Part shown: positions 34,593 through 43,580 of the stretch, one piece after another | How positions within the stretch are numbered: the first letter of the stretch is position 1 | How the letters are laid out: each line of letters opens with the position of its first letter | DNA from: Cellulomonas_A sp036279715 | GTDB taxonomy: Bacteria; Actinomycetota; Actinomycetes; Actinomycetales; Cellulomonadaceae | DNA: 64,000 bases | Assembly: GCF_036279715.1 (NCBI RefSeq) | Contig: NZ_DASUIR010000065.1 | Span: forward strand, 1-64,000 | Reading direction: 5' to 3' | Made by a program: the position numbers and the translations under genes | The notes under the pieces: generated by a model | Database searches by the model: none | What the model saw: only the letters and a program-made list of their open reading frames with translations | What the model was told of the DNA's origin: nothing

Positions 34593-35150
34593 GTGACCGA
34601 CCCGCCGACCTGCACCGCCCCTGCGCCGGGCGCTGCGCGGCACCACCGGCGGCCCCTCGGCGCCGGTCGCCGGCCCGGCTGGCGACTGCCGACCACTGCG
34701 AGCCTGGTGATGGCCCTCGCTGCGTGCGCGCCGGGGGTGTCTGTCGCCGAGGCCCCCCACGGCGCCGACCCGGTCTGCGCGAGTGTCGTGCTGGCTCTCC
34801 CGGACCAGCTGGGCGACCTGCCGCGACTGCGCACGACGAGTCAGGCCAGCGCCGCCTGGGGCACCCCGGCGGCGCACGTCGTGCTCCGGTGCGGTGTCGA
34901 GGTCCCGGGGCCGACGACGGTGCACTGCGTGAGCGTGGACACGCCCGACGGCCCGAGCATCGACTGGCTCGCGCTCGCCGACGACCCTGCCGCGCAGGGT
35001 GCCACGAGCTGGACCTTCACCACGTACGGCCGCGACCCGGCCGTCGAGGTCCGCGTGCCCGCCGCCGTCGCGAGCTCGCACTCGACCTCGTTCCTCGACC
35101 AGCTCGGCCCGGCCATCGCGCAGGTGGAGCCGACGCGCGCGTGCCTCTGA
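34593..35150 (+). CDS. DUF3515 family secreted/lipoprotein
   Basis: The 185-residue product has a basic N-terminal stretch, then a hydrophobic segment ending in LVMALAACAPG. That looks like a signal peptide with a possible lipobox Cys, although the n-region is unusually long. The C-terminal part has the DUF3515 pattern (CASVVLALPDQLGDLPR, WGTPAAHVVLRCGVE). Function is unknown. GTG 34593 lies six bases after TAGCGT, suggesting a leaderless message. In actinobacteria DUF3515 genes often sit between thiL and ddl, as here. Confidence 0.85.
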   Translation: MTDPPTCTAPAPGAARHHRRPLGAGRRPGWRLPTTASLVMALAACAPGVSVAEAPHGADPVCASVVLALPDQLGDLPRLRTTSQASAAWGTPAAHVVLRCGVEVPGPTTVHCVSVDTPDGPSIDWLALADDPAAQGATSWTFTTYGRDPAVEVRVPAAVASSHSTSFLDQLGPAIAQVEPTRACL

Positions 35151-35174
35151 GCCGGCCCTGTCGAGGCCGAGGTC

Positions 35175-36326
35175 TCAGCGCAGTCCGGTGGGGCGGTGCA
35201 GCGCGAGCTGCAGCAGCTCGTCGATCAGGTCCGGGTAGGACAGGCCCGTCGCCTGCCACATCCGCGGGTACATCGAGAACGGCGTGAATCCCGGCATCGT
35301 GTTGATCTCGTTGACGACCACGTCGCCGTCCGGGGTCACGAACACGTCGACCCGGGCGAGACCCTCGCAGCCGACAGCGTCGAACGTCCGCACCGCCACC
35401 TCGCGGATCTCACGGACGAGCGCGTCGGGCAGGTCCGCCGGGCACGAGAGCGTGACCCCGGCCTCGTCGAGGTACTTGGCCTCGAAGTCGTAGAAGCCGT
35501 GACGGGTGTCGGTCACGAGGATCTCGCCGGGCAGCGACGCGCGCGGCCGGGCGCCGTCGCGGCCACCCAGCACCGCGCACTCGATCTCCCGCCCGGCGAT
35601 GCCGGCCTCGACGACGACCTTCGGGTCGTGGAGCTCGGCGGCGGCGATCGCGGCCGGCAGGTCGGCGAGGTCGTCGACCCGCGAGATCCCCAGGCTCGAG
35701 CCGGCGCGGGCAGGCTTGACGAACACGGGCAGGCCCAGCCCGCGGATCACCTCGGTCCACGCCGCCGGGTTGCGTGCGAAGTCGCCGGGCCGCAGGACGG
35801 TGAACTCGCCGATCGGCAGCCCCTGCCCCGCGAGCACGAGCTTCATGAAGTGCTTGTCCATGCCCACGGCGGAGGCCAGGACGCCCGCACCCACGTAGCG
35901 GACGTCCGCCAGCTCGAGGAGGCCCTGCAGGGTGCCGTCCTCCCCGAACGGCCCGTGCAGCAGCGGGAACACCACGTCGACCGCGCCGAGCTGTCGCGGC
36001 AGCACCCCGTCCTCGAGGACGGTGACCGCGCGCTCGGCGGACCCCTGAGGCAGGAGCACCTCGAGCGGGCCGTCCTCGACCTCGGGCAGGTGGCCGTCGA
36101 CGATCGACCAGCGGTCCGGGTCGTCCTCGACCAGGATCCAGCGCCCGGACGGGGTGATCCCGACGGGGAGCACGTCGTAGCGCGTGCGGTCGATCGCCCG
36201 CAGCACGCCGCCCGCCGTCGCGCAGCTGATCGCGTGCTCGCCCGAGCGCCCGCCGAACAGCAGCAGAACGCGGGGCCGCGCACCGGTGTCGGGCTTGACG
36301 GTCGAGGTCGTCGGTGTCGTGTCCAT
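35175..36326 (-). CDS. ddl: D-alanine--D-alanine ligase
   Basis: The 383-residue ATP-grasp enzyme joins two D-Ala for peptidoglycan. The N-terminal LLLFGGRSGEHAISCATA, the FVKPARAGSSLGISRV ATP loop, and the C-terminal NEINTMPGFTPFSMYP are all standard. ATG 36326 was chosen because TAGGGT lies eight bases upstream (leaderless) and upstream sequence does not resemble Ddl. It diverges from the next gene across only 49 bases. Confidence 0.96.
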   Translation of the reverse strand: MDTTPTTSTVKPDTGARPRVLLLFGGRSGEHAISCATAGGVLRAIDRTRYDVLPVGITPSGRWILVEDDPDRWSIVDGHLPEVEDGPLEVLLPQGSAERAVTVLEDGVLPRQLGAVDVVFPLLHGPFGEDGTLQGLLELADVRYVGAGVLASAVGMDKHFMKLVLAGQGLPIGEFTVLRPGDFARNPAAWTEVIRGLGLPVFVKPARAGSSLGISRVDDLADLPAAIAAAELHDPKVVVEAGIAGREIECAVLGGRDGARPRASLPGEILVTDTRHGFYDFEAKYLDEAGVTLSCPADLPDALVREIREVAVRTFDAVGCEGLARVDVFVTPDGDVVVNEINTMPGFTPFSMYPRMWQATGLSYPDLIDELLQLALHRPTGLR

Positions 36327-36375
36327 CGCGCCCGACCCTACCGCGGCACAGGACGGTGCTCGGTAGGCTGCCGCC
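36327..36375. promoter_or_regulatory. Compact divergent promoter region, ddl / PLP enzyme
   Basis: Two -10 elements face apart within 49 bases: TAGGGT on the minus strand (36335-36340) and TAGGCT on the plus strand (36364-36369). They lie eight and six bases from their respective ATG codons, so both messages look leaderless. The two -35 regions would have to overlap. Confidence 0.6.
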
Positions 36376-37533
36376 ATGCCGGACCCGTCGCTGCCCTTGG
36401 ACCCGTCGACCGTCGTCGTGACTGCCGGGCGGCCCGCGCGGTCACCCGGCGCACCGGTCAACCCGCCGGTCGTGCTCTCCTCGACGTTCGTCTCGACGGG
36501 CGTGCCGCCCGCGGGCGAGCTGTTCTACGGACGCAACGACACCCCGACCTGGCACCCGTTCGAGGAGGCGCTGGGTGCGCTCGAGCGGTCCGCCCACCCG
36601 GCGCTCGTGCTCGGATCGGGCATGGCGGCGATCGCGGCGGCCCTGTCGCTGGTGCCGCCCGGCGGCCGGGTGGTCCTGCCCCGGCACGCCTACGGCGTCA
36701 CCCTGGCGTACGCGCACGACCTCACGGCGCGCTCGGGGGTCGAGGTGACCTCGGTCGACATCGCCGACACCGCCGCCGTGACGGCAGCGGTGCGCGCCGG
36801 TCGCCCGGCGTCGATGCTGTGGGTCGAGACCCCGACGAACCCGATGCTCGAGGTCGCCGACCTGCCTGCGCTCGTCGCCGTCGCGCACGAGGTGGGCGCG
36901 CTCGTGGTGGTCGACAACACGTTCGCGACCCCGCTCGTGCAGCGCCCGTTCGAGCACGGCGTCGACGTCGTTGTGCACTCGGTCACGAAGTACCTGGCGG
37001 GGCACAGCGACGTCGTGCTCGGTGCGGCCCTCGCCGACGACCCGGACCTGCACGCGCGCCTGCACGCGTACCGGACGCTGCACGGGTCGGTCGCAGGACC
37101 CTTCGAGGTCTGGCTCGCCCTGCGGGGGCTTCGGACGCTCGCGCTGCGGGTCGCGCGCTCGCAGGCGACTGCGGCCGAGCTTGCCCGGCGCCTGTCGGAG
37201 CACCCCTCCGTGCTCGAGGTGCGCCACCCGAGCCTGCCTGCCGACCCCGGACACGCGCGCGCTTCGGCGCTCATGGACGGCTACGGGTCGATCGTCGGTG
37301 TGCGGCCGCACGGCGGTGCGGACGCCGCCGACGCGGTCGTCGACGCCGTGCAGCTGTGGGTCCCGGCGACGAGCCTCGGCGGCGTCGAGTCGACGCTCGA
37401 ACGGCGCCGACGCTTCGCGACCGAGTCGCCGACGGTGCCCGAGGATCTCATCCGGCTGTCGGTCGGCATCGAGGACGTCGAGGACCTCTGGTCCGACCTC
37501 GAGCGGGCACTGACCCGCTCTGCCGGGCGGTAG
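36376..37533 (+). CDS. Trans-sulfuration PLP enzyme (cystathionine gamma-synthase/lyase type)
   Basis: This 385-residue enzyme belongs to the Cys/Met-metabolism PLP family. The Schiff-base Lys205 lies in HSVTKYLAGHSDVVLG, with WVETPTNPMLEV and DNTFATP before it. Whether it acts as cystathionine gamma-synthase, beta-lyase or gamma-lyase cannot be told from the sequence. ATG 36376 lies six bases after TAGGCT. It is divergent from ddl and convergent with gpsA. Confidence 0.9.
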   Translation: MPDPSLPLDPSTVVVTAGRPARSPGAPVNPPVVLSSTFVSTGVPPAGELFYGRNDTPTWHPFEEALGALERSAHPALVLGSGMAAIAAALSLVPPGGRVVLPRHAYGVTLAYAHDLTARSGVEVTSVDIADTAAVTAAVRAGRPASMLWVETPTNPMLEVADLPALVAVAHEVGALVVVDNTFATPLVQRPFEHGVDVVVHSVTKYLAGHSDVVLGAALADDPDLHARLHAYRTLHGSVAGPFEVWLALRGLRTLALRVARSQATAAELARRLSEHPSVLEVRHPSLPADPGHARASALMDGYGSIVGVRPHGGADAADAVVDAVQLWVPATSLGGVESTLERRRRFATESPTVPEDLIRLSVGIEDVEDLWSDLERALTRSAGR

Positions 37534-37546
37534 CGCGTCCGGGCAG
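37501..37546. terminator. Hairpins at the 3' end shared with gpsA
   Basis: A perfect seven-base stem GAGCGGG/CCCGCTC (37501-37520) lies in the last codons of the PLP enzyme. A second stem, CTGCCGGG/CCGGGCAG with one mismatch, spans 37520-37546. The next gene (gpsA) ends only 17 bases away on the other strand, so the pair may act as a bidirectional terminator. Confidence 0.5.
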
Positions 37547-37550
37547 GAGG

Positions 37551-38576
37551 TCAGAGACCCTCGGCCTTGTGCGGGCGCGCGAGCAGCAGGGGTGCCAGCT
37601 GGTCCACCGGGAGACCCTCGTGGAGGACCGCCACGACCGCCGCCGTGATCGGCATCTCGACGCCGACCTTGGCGGCCAGCTCGAGCACGGAGCGCGAGCT
37701 CTTGACGCCCTCGGCGGTGCCGCCCGTCGCGCGGATCGCGTCGTCGAGCGTCATCCCCTGCCCCAGGTGGACCCCGAGGGTGTGGTTGCGCGAGTCGGGC
37801 GACGCGCACGTCGCCATGAGGTCGCCCAGCCCCGCAAGTCCGGGGAACGTCTCGGCGTCCGCCCCGAGCGCGAGCCCGAGCCGCGTGATCTCCACCAGAC
37901 CGCGCGTGATGACCGTCGCCATCGTGTTGTAGCCGAGCCCTCGCCCCTGCGAGATGCCGACCGCGATCGCGATGACGTTCTTCACCGCGCCGCACAGCTC
38001 CACGCCGACGACGTCGTCGTTCGTGTACGGACGGAAATACGAGGACGCGCAGGCCCGCGCGACGAGGCGGGCCGTCTCCTCGCTCGTCGAGGCCACGACG
38101 GTCGCCGTCGGCTGGTGCTGGGCGATCTCCTTCGCGAGGTTCGGCCCCGACACGACGGCCACCCGGTCGGCGTGGATCCCGAGCGCCTCGGCGACCACCT
38201 GGCTCATGCGCCGGTCCCCGCCGAGCTCGACGCCCTTCATCAGTGAGACCGCCACGGCGTGAGGCCCGAATGTGGCGCGCAGCGGCTCGAGCGTGGCCCG
38301 GGCGCTCTGCGAGGGGATCGCGATCGCCACGAGGTCCGCGCCCGCGATCACACCGGCCGCATCGGTCGAGGCCGTGATGCCTGCGGGCAGCTCGACACCG
38401 GGCAGGTAGGCCTCGTTGCGGTGCGTGCGGGTGATCTCGTCGCAGATCTGTGCGCTGCGGCCCCAGATCGTGACGTCGCACCCCGCGTCGGACAGCACCG
38501 CAGCGAACGTCGTGCCCCAGCTCCCGGCGCCCAGCACTGCGGCGCGCAGCCGCTGGACCGGCGGTGCGGGGTTCAC
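37551..38576 (-). CDS. gpsA: Glycerol-3-phosphate dehydrogenase (NAD(P)+)
   Basis: The 341-residue enzyme makes sn-glycerol-3-phosphate for phospholipids. The Rossmann motif is VLGAGSWGTTFAAVLSDAG, the catalytic Lys lies in CGAVKNVIAIAVG, and GLAGLGDLMATC is typical. GTG 38576 overlaps the plsC stop as GTGA, so the two lipid genes are translationally coupled. A GpsA/PlsC pair supplies the backbone and the second acyl chain. Confidence 0.95.
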   Translation of the reverse strand: MNPAPPVQRLRAAVLGAGSWGTTFAAVLSDAGCDVTIWGRSAQICDEITRTHRNEAYLPGVELPAGITASTDAAGVIAGADLVAIAIPSQSARATLEPLRATFGPHAVAVSLMKGVELGGDRRMSQVVAEALGIHADRVAVVSGPNLAKEIAQHQPTATVVASTSEETARLVARACASSYFRPYTNDDVVGVELCGAVKNVIAIAVGISQGRGLGYNTMATVITRGLVEITRLGLALGADAETFPGLAGLGDLMATCASPDSRNHTLGVHLGQGMTLDDAIRATGGTAEGVKSSRSVLELAAKVGVEMPITAAVVAVLHEGLPVDQLAPLLLARPHKAEGL

Positions 38577-39337
38577 GCGTTCGTCGGCTTCGTGGGCTGG
38601 TCGCCGTCGTCGGGACGCTCGCCCGACGACTTCGCCCGGCGCACGTCGAACCGGACCTCGGGAGCCGGCTCGCCGCGGAGGTCCTCGAGGATGACCGTGA
38701 TCGCAGCCATGACCCGCTCGGTGGCCTCGCGCAGAGTCGCAGTGTCCAGGGGGCGGTCGTACAGGTCGTCGAGCACGACCGGCGGCCCCGCGACGACCGA
38801 CACCTTCTTGCGGGGGAACGGCCTGAGCACCTTGGAGTACCGACCGAGGATGTCCTGCGGACCCCACTGGGCGACGGGGATCACGGGTGCACGGGTCATC
38901 AGCGCGAGCCGTGCGATGCCCGTCTTGCCGACCATGGGCCACAGGTCCGGGTCGCGGGTCAGAGTGCCCTCGGGGAACACCGCGACACACTCGCCGTCAC
39001 GCAGCGCCTGGACCGCCGAGTCGAGCGACTGCCCCGCCTGCGCGGTGTTCCGGAAGACGGCGATCTGACCCGTCGCCCGCAGGGTCGGGCCCAGCACCGG
39101 GACCTTGAACAACGAGGCCTTCGCGAGGATCTTCGGCGCGAAGCCATGGTCGTACAGGTAGTGCGCGAACGTCAGCGGGTCCAGGTTCGTCATGTGGTTC
39201 GCCGCCGCGATGAAGCCCCCACTTGCGGGCAGGTGCTCGGCGCCGCGCCAGTCGCGACGCATCATCGCGAACAGGATCGGCCGCACGATCCGGGCGACGA
39301 TGCGGTAGGCGCGGTTGGAGCGCTGCGGTGCTGGCAC
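38573..39337 (-). CDS. plsC: 1-acyl-glycerol-3-phosphate acyltransferase family protein
   Basis: This 254-residue protein of the PlsC family carries the acyltransferase box NHMTNLD and the FPEGT motif (VFPEGTLTRD). GTG 39337 is preferred because TAGCAT lies eight bases upstream, giving a leaderless start. A second GTG at 39343 is only two bases from that -10 and is unlikely, although automated callers may use it. A charged, disordered C-terminus follows residue 225. It is upstream of and coupled to gpsA. Confidence 0.92.
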   Translation of the reverse strand: MPAPQRSNRAYRIVARIVRPILFAMMRRDWRGAEHLPASGGFIAAANHMTNLDPLTFAHYLYDHGFAPKILAKASLFKVPVLGPTLRATGQIAVFRNTAQAGQSLDSAVQALRDGECVAVFPEGTLTRDPDLWPMVGKTGIARLALMTRAPVIPVAQWGPQDILGRYSKVLRPFPRKKVSVVAGPPVVLDDLYDRPLDTATLREATERVMAAITVILEDLRGEPAPEVRFDVRRAKSSGERPDDGDQPTKPTNA

Positions 39338-39468
39338 GGTCACGGATGCTACCCGCCCCCGCCGCCCGACGGCGGTTCAGCGCCCGGTGTCGACGGGCTG
39401 TCCCCGCACCCTGCCGGGCGCTCGGGACTAGCGTGGCGCTGACGACCGGTGACACGGGAGGGAGCCCG

Positions 39469-42120
39469 ATGGCGTCCGACCAGCGTCTCGCGCCCGCCGA
39501 CGCGGAGCCCGGCCTCGACGTCGTCCACGCTGCGGCACTGACCTCGGACGACGTCCTGCGGCGGCTCGGCTCGACGCGCGAGGGACTGTCCGCCGCTCGG
39601 GCCGCCGACCGGTTCGCGGAGCTCGGCCCGAACGCCGTGCGCTCGGACGAGGCCCACTGGCTCCCCGTCCTGGTCCGACAGGTCCGGTCGCCGCTGCTCG
39701 TCCTGCTCGTCGTCGCCGCCGTCGCGTCGTACTTCGTGGGCGAGCGGACCTCGGCGGTCATCATCGGCGCCATCCTCGTCGTGTCGGTCGGTCTCGGCTT
39801 CGTCAACGAGTACCAGGCGGTGCGCGCAGCCGAGGCGCTGCACGGGCAGATCCGGCACATGTGCGTTGTTGTCCGGGGTGGACATCCCGCCGCCGTCGAC
39901 GTCACGGCCCTGGTGCCGGGCGACGTGGTGGACCTCCAGCTCGGCGAGATCGTCCCTGCGGACCTCCGGCTGCTCGAGGTCGCGGAGCTCGAGTGCGACG
40001 AGTCGATCCTCACCGGAGAGTCCGTTCCGGTCGCCAAGTCGGTCGAGCCGACGGCTCCGGGCGCGGCGCTCGCCGAGCTGACCGGCGCCGCTCTGATGGG
40101 CACCGTCGTCCATGCGGGGTCAGCGACCGGGGTCGTCGTCGCCACCGGCAGCCGGGCGGAGTTCGGCCGGATCGCCCAGGGGTTGAGCGAGGGCGAGCCG
40201 GAGACCGAGTTCCAGGCCGGGCTGCGTCGGTTCTCGGTCCTGCTCGTCCAGGTCGCGGCCGTGCTCACCGTCTCGATCTTCGCGATCAACCTGCTGCTGC
40301 ACCGGCCGCTGCTCGAGGCGCTCCTGTTCTCCCTGGCGATCGCCGTCGGAATCACGCCGCAGCTGTTGCCCGCTGTCGTCTCGACGAGCCTGGCGGCGGG
40401 GTCGCGGCGCCTCGCCGAGCGCAAGGTGCTCGTGAAGCGGCTCGTGTGCATCGAGGACCTCGGGAACATCCAGGTGCTCTTCACGGACAAGACCGGCACG
40501 CTCACCGAGGGCCAGATCAGCCTCACCCGGTCGATCGGCACCGACGGCCGCCCGGATGACGCGCCGTTGCGGCTCGGGCTGCTGTGCACCGAGATCATCG
40601 GCGACGAGTCGCACGCCGCCACCGGCAACGCGCTCGACGTCGCGATGTGGGACGCACCGGCCGCCGCACCGCTCCGCGACGCCGCCGCGCGTGTCCGTCG
40701 ACTGGCACTGCTGCCGTTCGACCACGAGCGCCGTCTCGTCTCGGTGCTCGTCGAGGAACCGGACGGCACGCGCACGCTGGTCGCCAAGGGCGCGCCAGAG
40801 GGCCTGCTCTCCCGCTGCACCGCGCTCCCCGCCGAGGCGCAGGCCGTCCTGGACGCCGAGTTCGACGCCGGGAGCCGCGTCGTCGCGATCGCGACGCGTG
40901 CGATGGCCGGGCGGGACACCCTGGGCCCAGCGGACGAGCACGATCTGGAGCTGCGTGGATTCCTCGTCTTCAAGGACGCGCCCAAGGCGAGCGCGGTCGA
41001 TGCGCTCAGCCGCCTCGCGGGCCTCGGCCTCACGGTGAAGGTCGTCACGGGCGACAACGCGCGCGTCGCCGCGAAGGTCTGCGGTGACCTCGGGCTGCCC
41101 ACCAGGCCCGTGGTCACCGGGGCCGACCTCGACGTGACCGACGACGAGCACCTGCCCGCCCTGGTGGCCGGCGCGGCGATCTTCGCCCGGGTCAGCCCCG
41201 AGCACAAGGCGCGGATCGTGCGCGCACAGCGTCGCACCGGGGTCGACGTCGCGTTCCTCGGCGACGGGGTGAACGACGCGGTCGCGCTGCATGCGGCCGA
41301 CGTCGGCATCTCGGTCGACTCAGCCGCCGACGTGGCCAAGGACGCGGCTGACGTGATCCTGCTCGCGAAGGACCTCCACGTGCTCGCGGACGGCGTCCTC
41401 GAGGGCCGACGGATCTTCGCCAACACCATCAAGTACGTGCTGATGGGCACGTCGAGCAACTTCGGCAACATGTTCAGCGCCGCGGGCGCGTCGGCGCTCC
41501 TCGCGTTCCTGCCGATGCTGCCGTCGCAGATCCTGCTCAACAACCTGCTCTACGACACGAGCCAGCTCGCGATCCCGACCGACCACGTGGACCCCGAGCA
41601 GCTGGCCCGGCCGGCGGCCTGGGACATCCACTTCATCCGCCGTTTCATGCTGTTCTTCGGCCCGATCAGCTCGCTGTTCGACTTCGCGACCTTCGCCATC
41701 ATGCTCGGCGTGTTCCATGCGGGGCCGGCGCAGTTCCGCTCGGGGTGGTTCGTCGAGTCTCTCGCGACGCAGACGCTCGTCATCTTCGCGGTCCGCACGC
41801 GTCGGATCCCGTTCTTCCGCAGCCGCCCGAGCGTGCCCCTGCTCGCGTCCGCGCTCGGCATCGTCGTCATCGGGGCGCTCGTGCCCTCGGCGCCGTTCGC
41901 CTCGACCCTGGGGTTCGGTGCGCTGCCGACCGGGTTCTTCCTCGTGCTCGTCCTGCTCGCGGGCTGCTACCTGGTCCTCATCGAGCTGGGCAAGCGCTGG
42001 TTCTACCGAGCCGCTCCCGCGGTGCCGGCGCGGACGACCGTCGGCGCGCGCGAACGTCGCATCGGCTACCGGATCCTGCGCCGTGCGCGGCGCTTCTCCT
42101 CCGCGGGTGGCAACCGATAG
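39469..42120 (+). CDS. mgtA: Magnesium-translocating P-type ATPase (MgtA type)
   Basis: The 883-residue ATPase has phospho-acceptor Asp340 (FTDKTGTLTEGQI), hinge FLGDGVNDAVAL and the actuator motif LTGESVP. About ten hydrophobic helices are present. The stretches ITPQLLPAVVSTSLAAGSRRLAERKVLVKRL and NNLLYDTSQLAIPTD are characteristic of the MgtA/MgtB group rather than calcium pumps. The ATG is preceded by GGGAGGGAG. TAGCGT at 39429 could serve as -10. No magnesium-sensing leader was seen in the 125-base gap. Confidence 0.9.
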   Translation: MASDQRLAPADAEPGLDVVHAAALTSDDVLRRLGSTREGLSAARAADRFAELGPNAVRSDEAHWLPVLVRQVRSPLLVLLVVAAVASYFVGERTSAVIIGAILVVSVGLGFVNEYQAVRAAEALHGQIRHMCVVVRGGHPAAVDVTALVPGDVVDLQLGEIVPADLRLLEVAELECDESILTGESVPVAKSVEPTAPGAALAELTGAALMGTVVHAGSATGVVVATGSRAEFGRIAQGLSEGEPETEFQAGLRRFSVLLVQVAAVLTVSIFAINLLLHRPLLEALLFSLAIAVGITPQLLPAVVSTSLAAGSRRLAERKVLVKRLVCIEDLGNIQVLFTDKTGTLTEGQISLTRSIGTDGRPDDAPLRLGLLCTEIIGDESHAATGNALDVAMWDAPAAAPLRDAAARVRRLALLPFDHERRLVSVLVEEPDGTRTLVAKGAPEGLLSRCTALPAEAQAVLDAEFDAGSRVVAIATRAMAGRDTLGPADEHDLELRGFLVFKDAPKASAVDALSRLAGLGLTVKVVTGDNARVAAKVCGDLGLPTRPVVTGADLDVTDDEHLPALVAGAAIFARVSPEHKARIVRAQRRTGVDVAFLGDGVNDAVALHAADVGISVDSAADVAKDAADVILLAKDLHVLADGVLEGRRIFANTIKYVLMGTSSNFGNMFSAAGASALLAFLPMLPSQILLNNLLYDTSQLAIPTDHVDPEQLARPAAWDIHFIRRFMLFFGPISSLFDFATFAIMLGVFHAGPAQFRSGWFVESLATQTLVIFAVRTRRIPFFRSRPSVPLLASALGIVVIGALVPSAPFASTLGFGALPTGFFLVLVLLAGCYLVLIELGKRWFYRAAPAVPARTTVGARERRIGYRILRRARRFSSAGGNR

Positions 42121-42161
42121 CACCGGCCCCGGCGCGGTGTCGACGCCGGAGCCGTGAGCTC

Positions 42162-43478
42162 TCAGTCGCGGCTGAACTCGGCGCCCAGCGCCGTGAGCTT
42201 GTCGGTGAAGTGCTCGTAGCCGCGGTCGATGAGGCTGATGCCCCGCACGGACGACGTGCCCTTCGCGGTGAGGGCCGCGATGAGGTGGCTGAACCCGCCA
42301 CGCAGGTCAGGGACCTCGATCTCGGCAGCCGAGAGGGACGTCGGGCCAGAGATGACGGCCGAGTGGTAGAAGTTGCGCTGGCCGAACCGGCAGGGGCGCC
42401 CGCCCAGGCACTCCTTGTAGACCTGGATCGTGGCACCCATGCCACGCAGCGCGTCCGTGAACCCGAACCGGTTCTCGTAGACGGTCTCGTGGACGATCGA
42501 GAGTCCCTTGGCCTGGGTCAGCGCGACGACGAGCGGCTGCTGCCAGTCGGTCATGAAGCCGGGGTGGACGTCGGTCTCGAGGACGATCGAGCTGAGGTCG
42601 CCGCCGGGGTGGAAGAACCGGATGCCGTCGTCGTCCACGGCGAACTCGCCGCCGACCTTGCGGAACGTGTTGAGGAAGGCCGTCATCTCGGGCTGCGTCG
42701 CGCCGCGCACGTAGATGTCGCCGCCCGTCGCGAGCGCGGCCGAGGCCCAGGACGCGGCCTCGATGCGGTCCGAGAGCGCGGTGTGCTGGAAGCCGACGAG
42801 CCGGTCGACGCCCTCGATGCGGATCACGCGGTCGGTGTCGACCGAGATGATCGCGCCCATCTTCTGCAGGACGTTGATGAGGTCCATGATCTCGGGCTCG
42901 ATCGCGGCGTTCGACAGCTCGGTGATGCCCTCGGCCCGGACGGCCGTCAGCAGCAGCTGCTCGGTCGCGCCGACGCTGGGGTACGGCAGGGCGATCTTGG
43001 TGCCCTGGAGGCGGCGCGGCGCCTGCAGGTGGATGCCGCCCTCACGCTTCTCCACGACGGCGCCGAACTGCCGCAGGATGTCGAGGTGGTAGTTGATCGG
43101 CCGGTCTCCGATGCGGCAGCCGCCGAGGTCCGGGATGAACGCCTCGCCCAGCCGGTGCAGCAGCGGGCCGCAGAACAGGATGGGGATGCGGCTCGACCCG
43201 GCGTGCGCGTCGATGTCGGCCACGTGTGCGGACTCGACGTTGGACGGGTCGAGGTGCAGCGTGCCCGCCTGGTCGTCGACCTTGACGCTCACGCCGTGCA
43301 GCTCGAGCAGGCCGGTCACGACGGCGACGTCCTTGATCTGCGGGACGTTGCGCAGGATGCTCGGGCCCTCCCCGAGGAGTGCGGCCACCATGGCCTTCGA
43401 CACGAAGTTCTTGGCGCCGCGGACGGTGATCTCCCCGGACAGGGGGTTGCCACCGTTGACGTAGAGGAGGTCGCTCAT
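42162..43478 (-). CDS. murA: UDP-N-acetylglucosamine 1-carboxyvinyltransferase
   Basis: The 438-residue enzyme starts peptidoglycan synthesis by adding enolpyruvate to UDP-GlcNAc. The substrate loop GAKNFVSKAMVAALL supplies Lys/Asn 23-24. Cys121 in GGCRIGDRP corresponds to E. coli Cys115, so the fosfomycin-sensitive cysteine is kept rather than the mycobacterial Asp. PSVGATEQLLLTAV and the C-terminal DLRGGFSHLIAALTAKG are standard. ATG 43478 is preferred; GTG 43496 would add six residues. It lies downstream of leuD. Confidence 0.94.
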   Translation of the reverse strand: MSDLLYVNGGNPLSGEITVRGAKNFVSKAMVAALLGEGPSILRNVPQIKDVAVVTGLLELHGVSVKVDDQAGTLHLDPSNVESAHVADIDAHAGSSRIPILFCGPLLHRLGEAFIPDLGGCRIGDRPINYHLDILRQFGAVVEKREGGIHLQAPRRLQGTKIALPYPSVGATEQLLLTAVRAEGITELSNAAIEPEIMDLINVLQKMGAIISVDTDRVIRIEGVDRLVGFQHTALSDRIEAASWASAALATGGDIYVRGATQPEMTAFLNTFRKVGGEFAVDDDGIRFFHPGGDLSSIVLETDVHPGFMTDWQQPLVVALTQAKGLSIVHETVYENRFGFTDALRGMGATIQVYKECLGGRPCRFGQRNFYHSAVISGPTSLSAAEIEVPDLRGGFSHLIAALTAKGTSSVRGISLIDRGYEHFTDKLTALGAEFSRD

Positions 43479-43537
43479 GAGTCCATCGTCGCTCACCGGG
43501 GTGCGTGCTTCGTACCGGATCGCCGTCGGGCGTCGGC

Positions 43538-43560
43538 GTCGTGCGAAACCTTCACACGAC
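43538..43560 (-). terminator. Possible hairpin after leuD
   Basis: A six-base inverted repeat, GTCGTG and CACGAC, with an 11-base loop lies about 20 bases beyond the leuD stop and about 60 bases before murA. It may end the leuCD transcript. The stem is short and the call is weak. Confidence 0.35.
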
Positions 43561-43580
43561 AGCGATCCGGTCGCAGGGCG

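Noticed and set aside
42162..43496. Fosfomycin-resistant MurA
   Set aside because: Cys121 is present in the active-site loop, so the natural Asp substitution seen in mycobacteria is absent.
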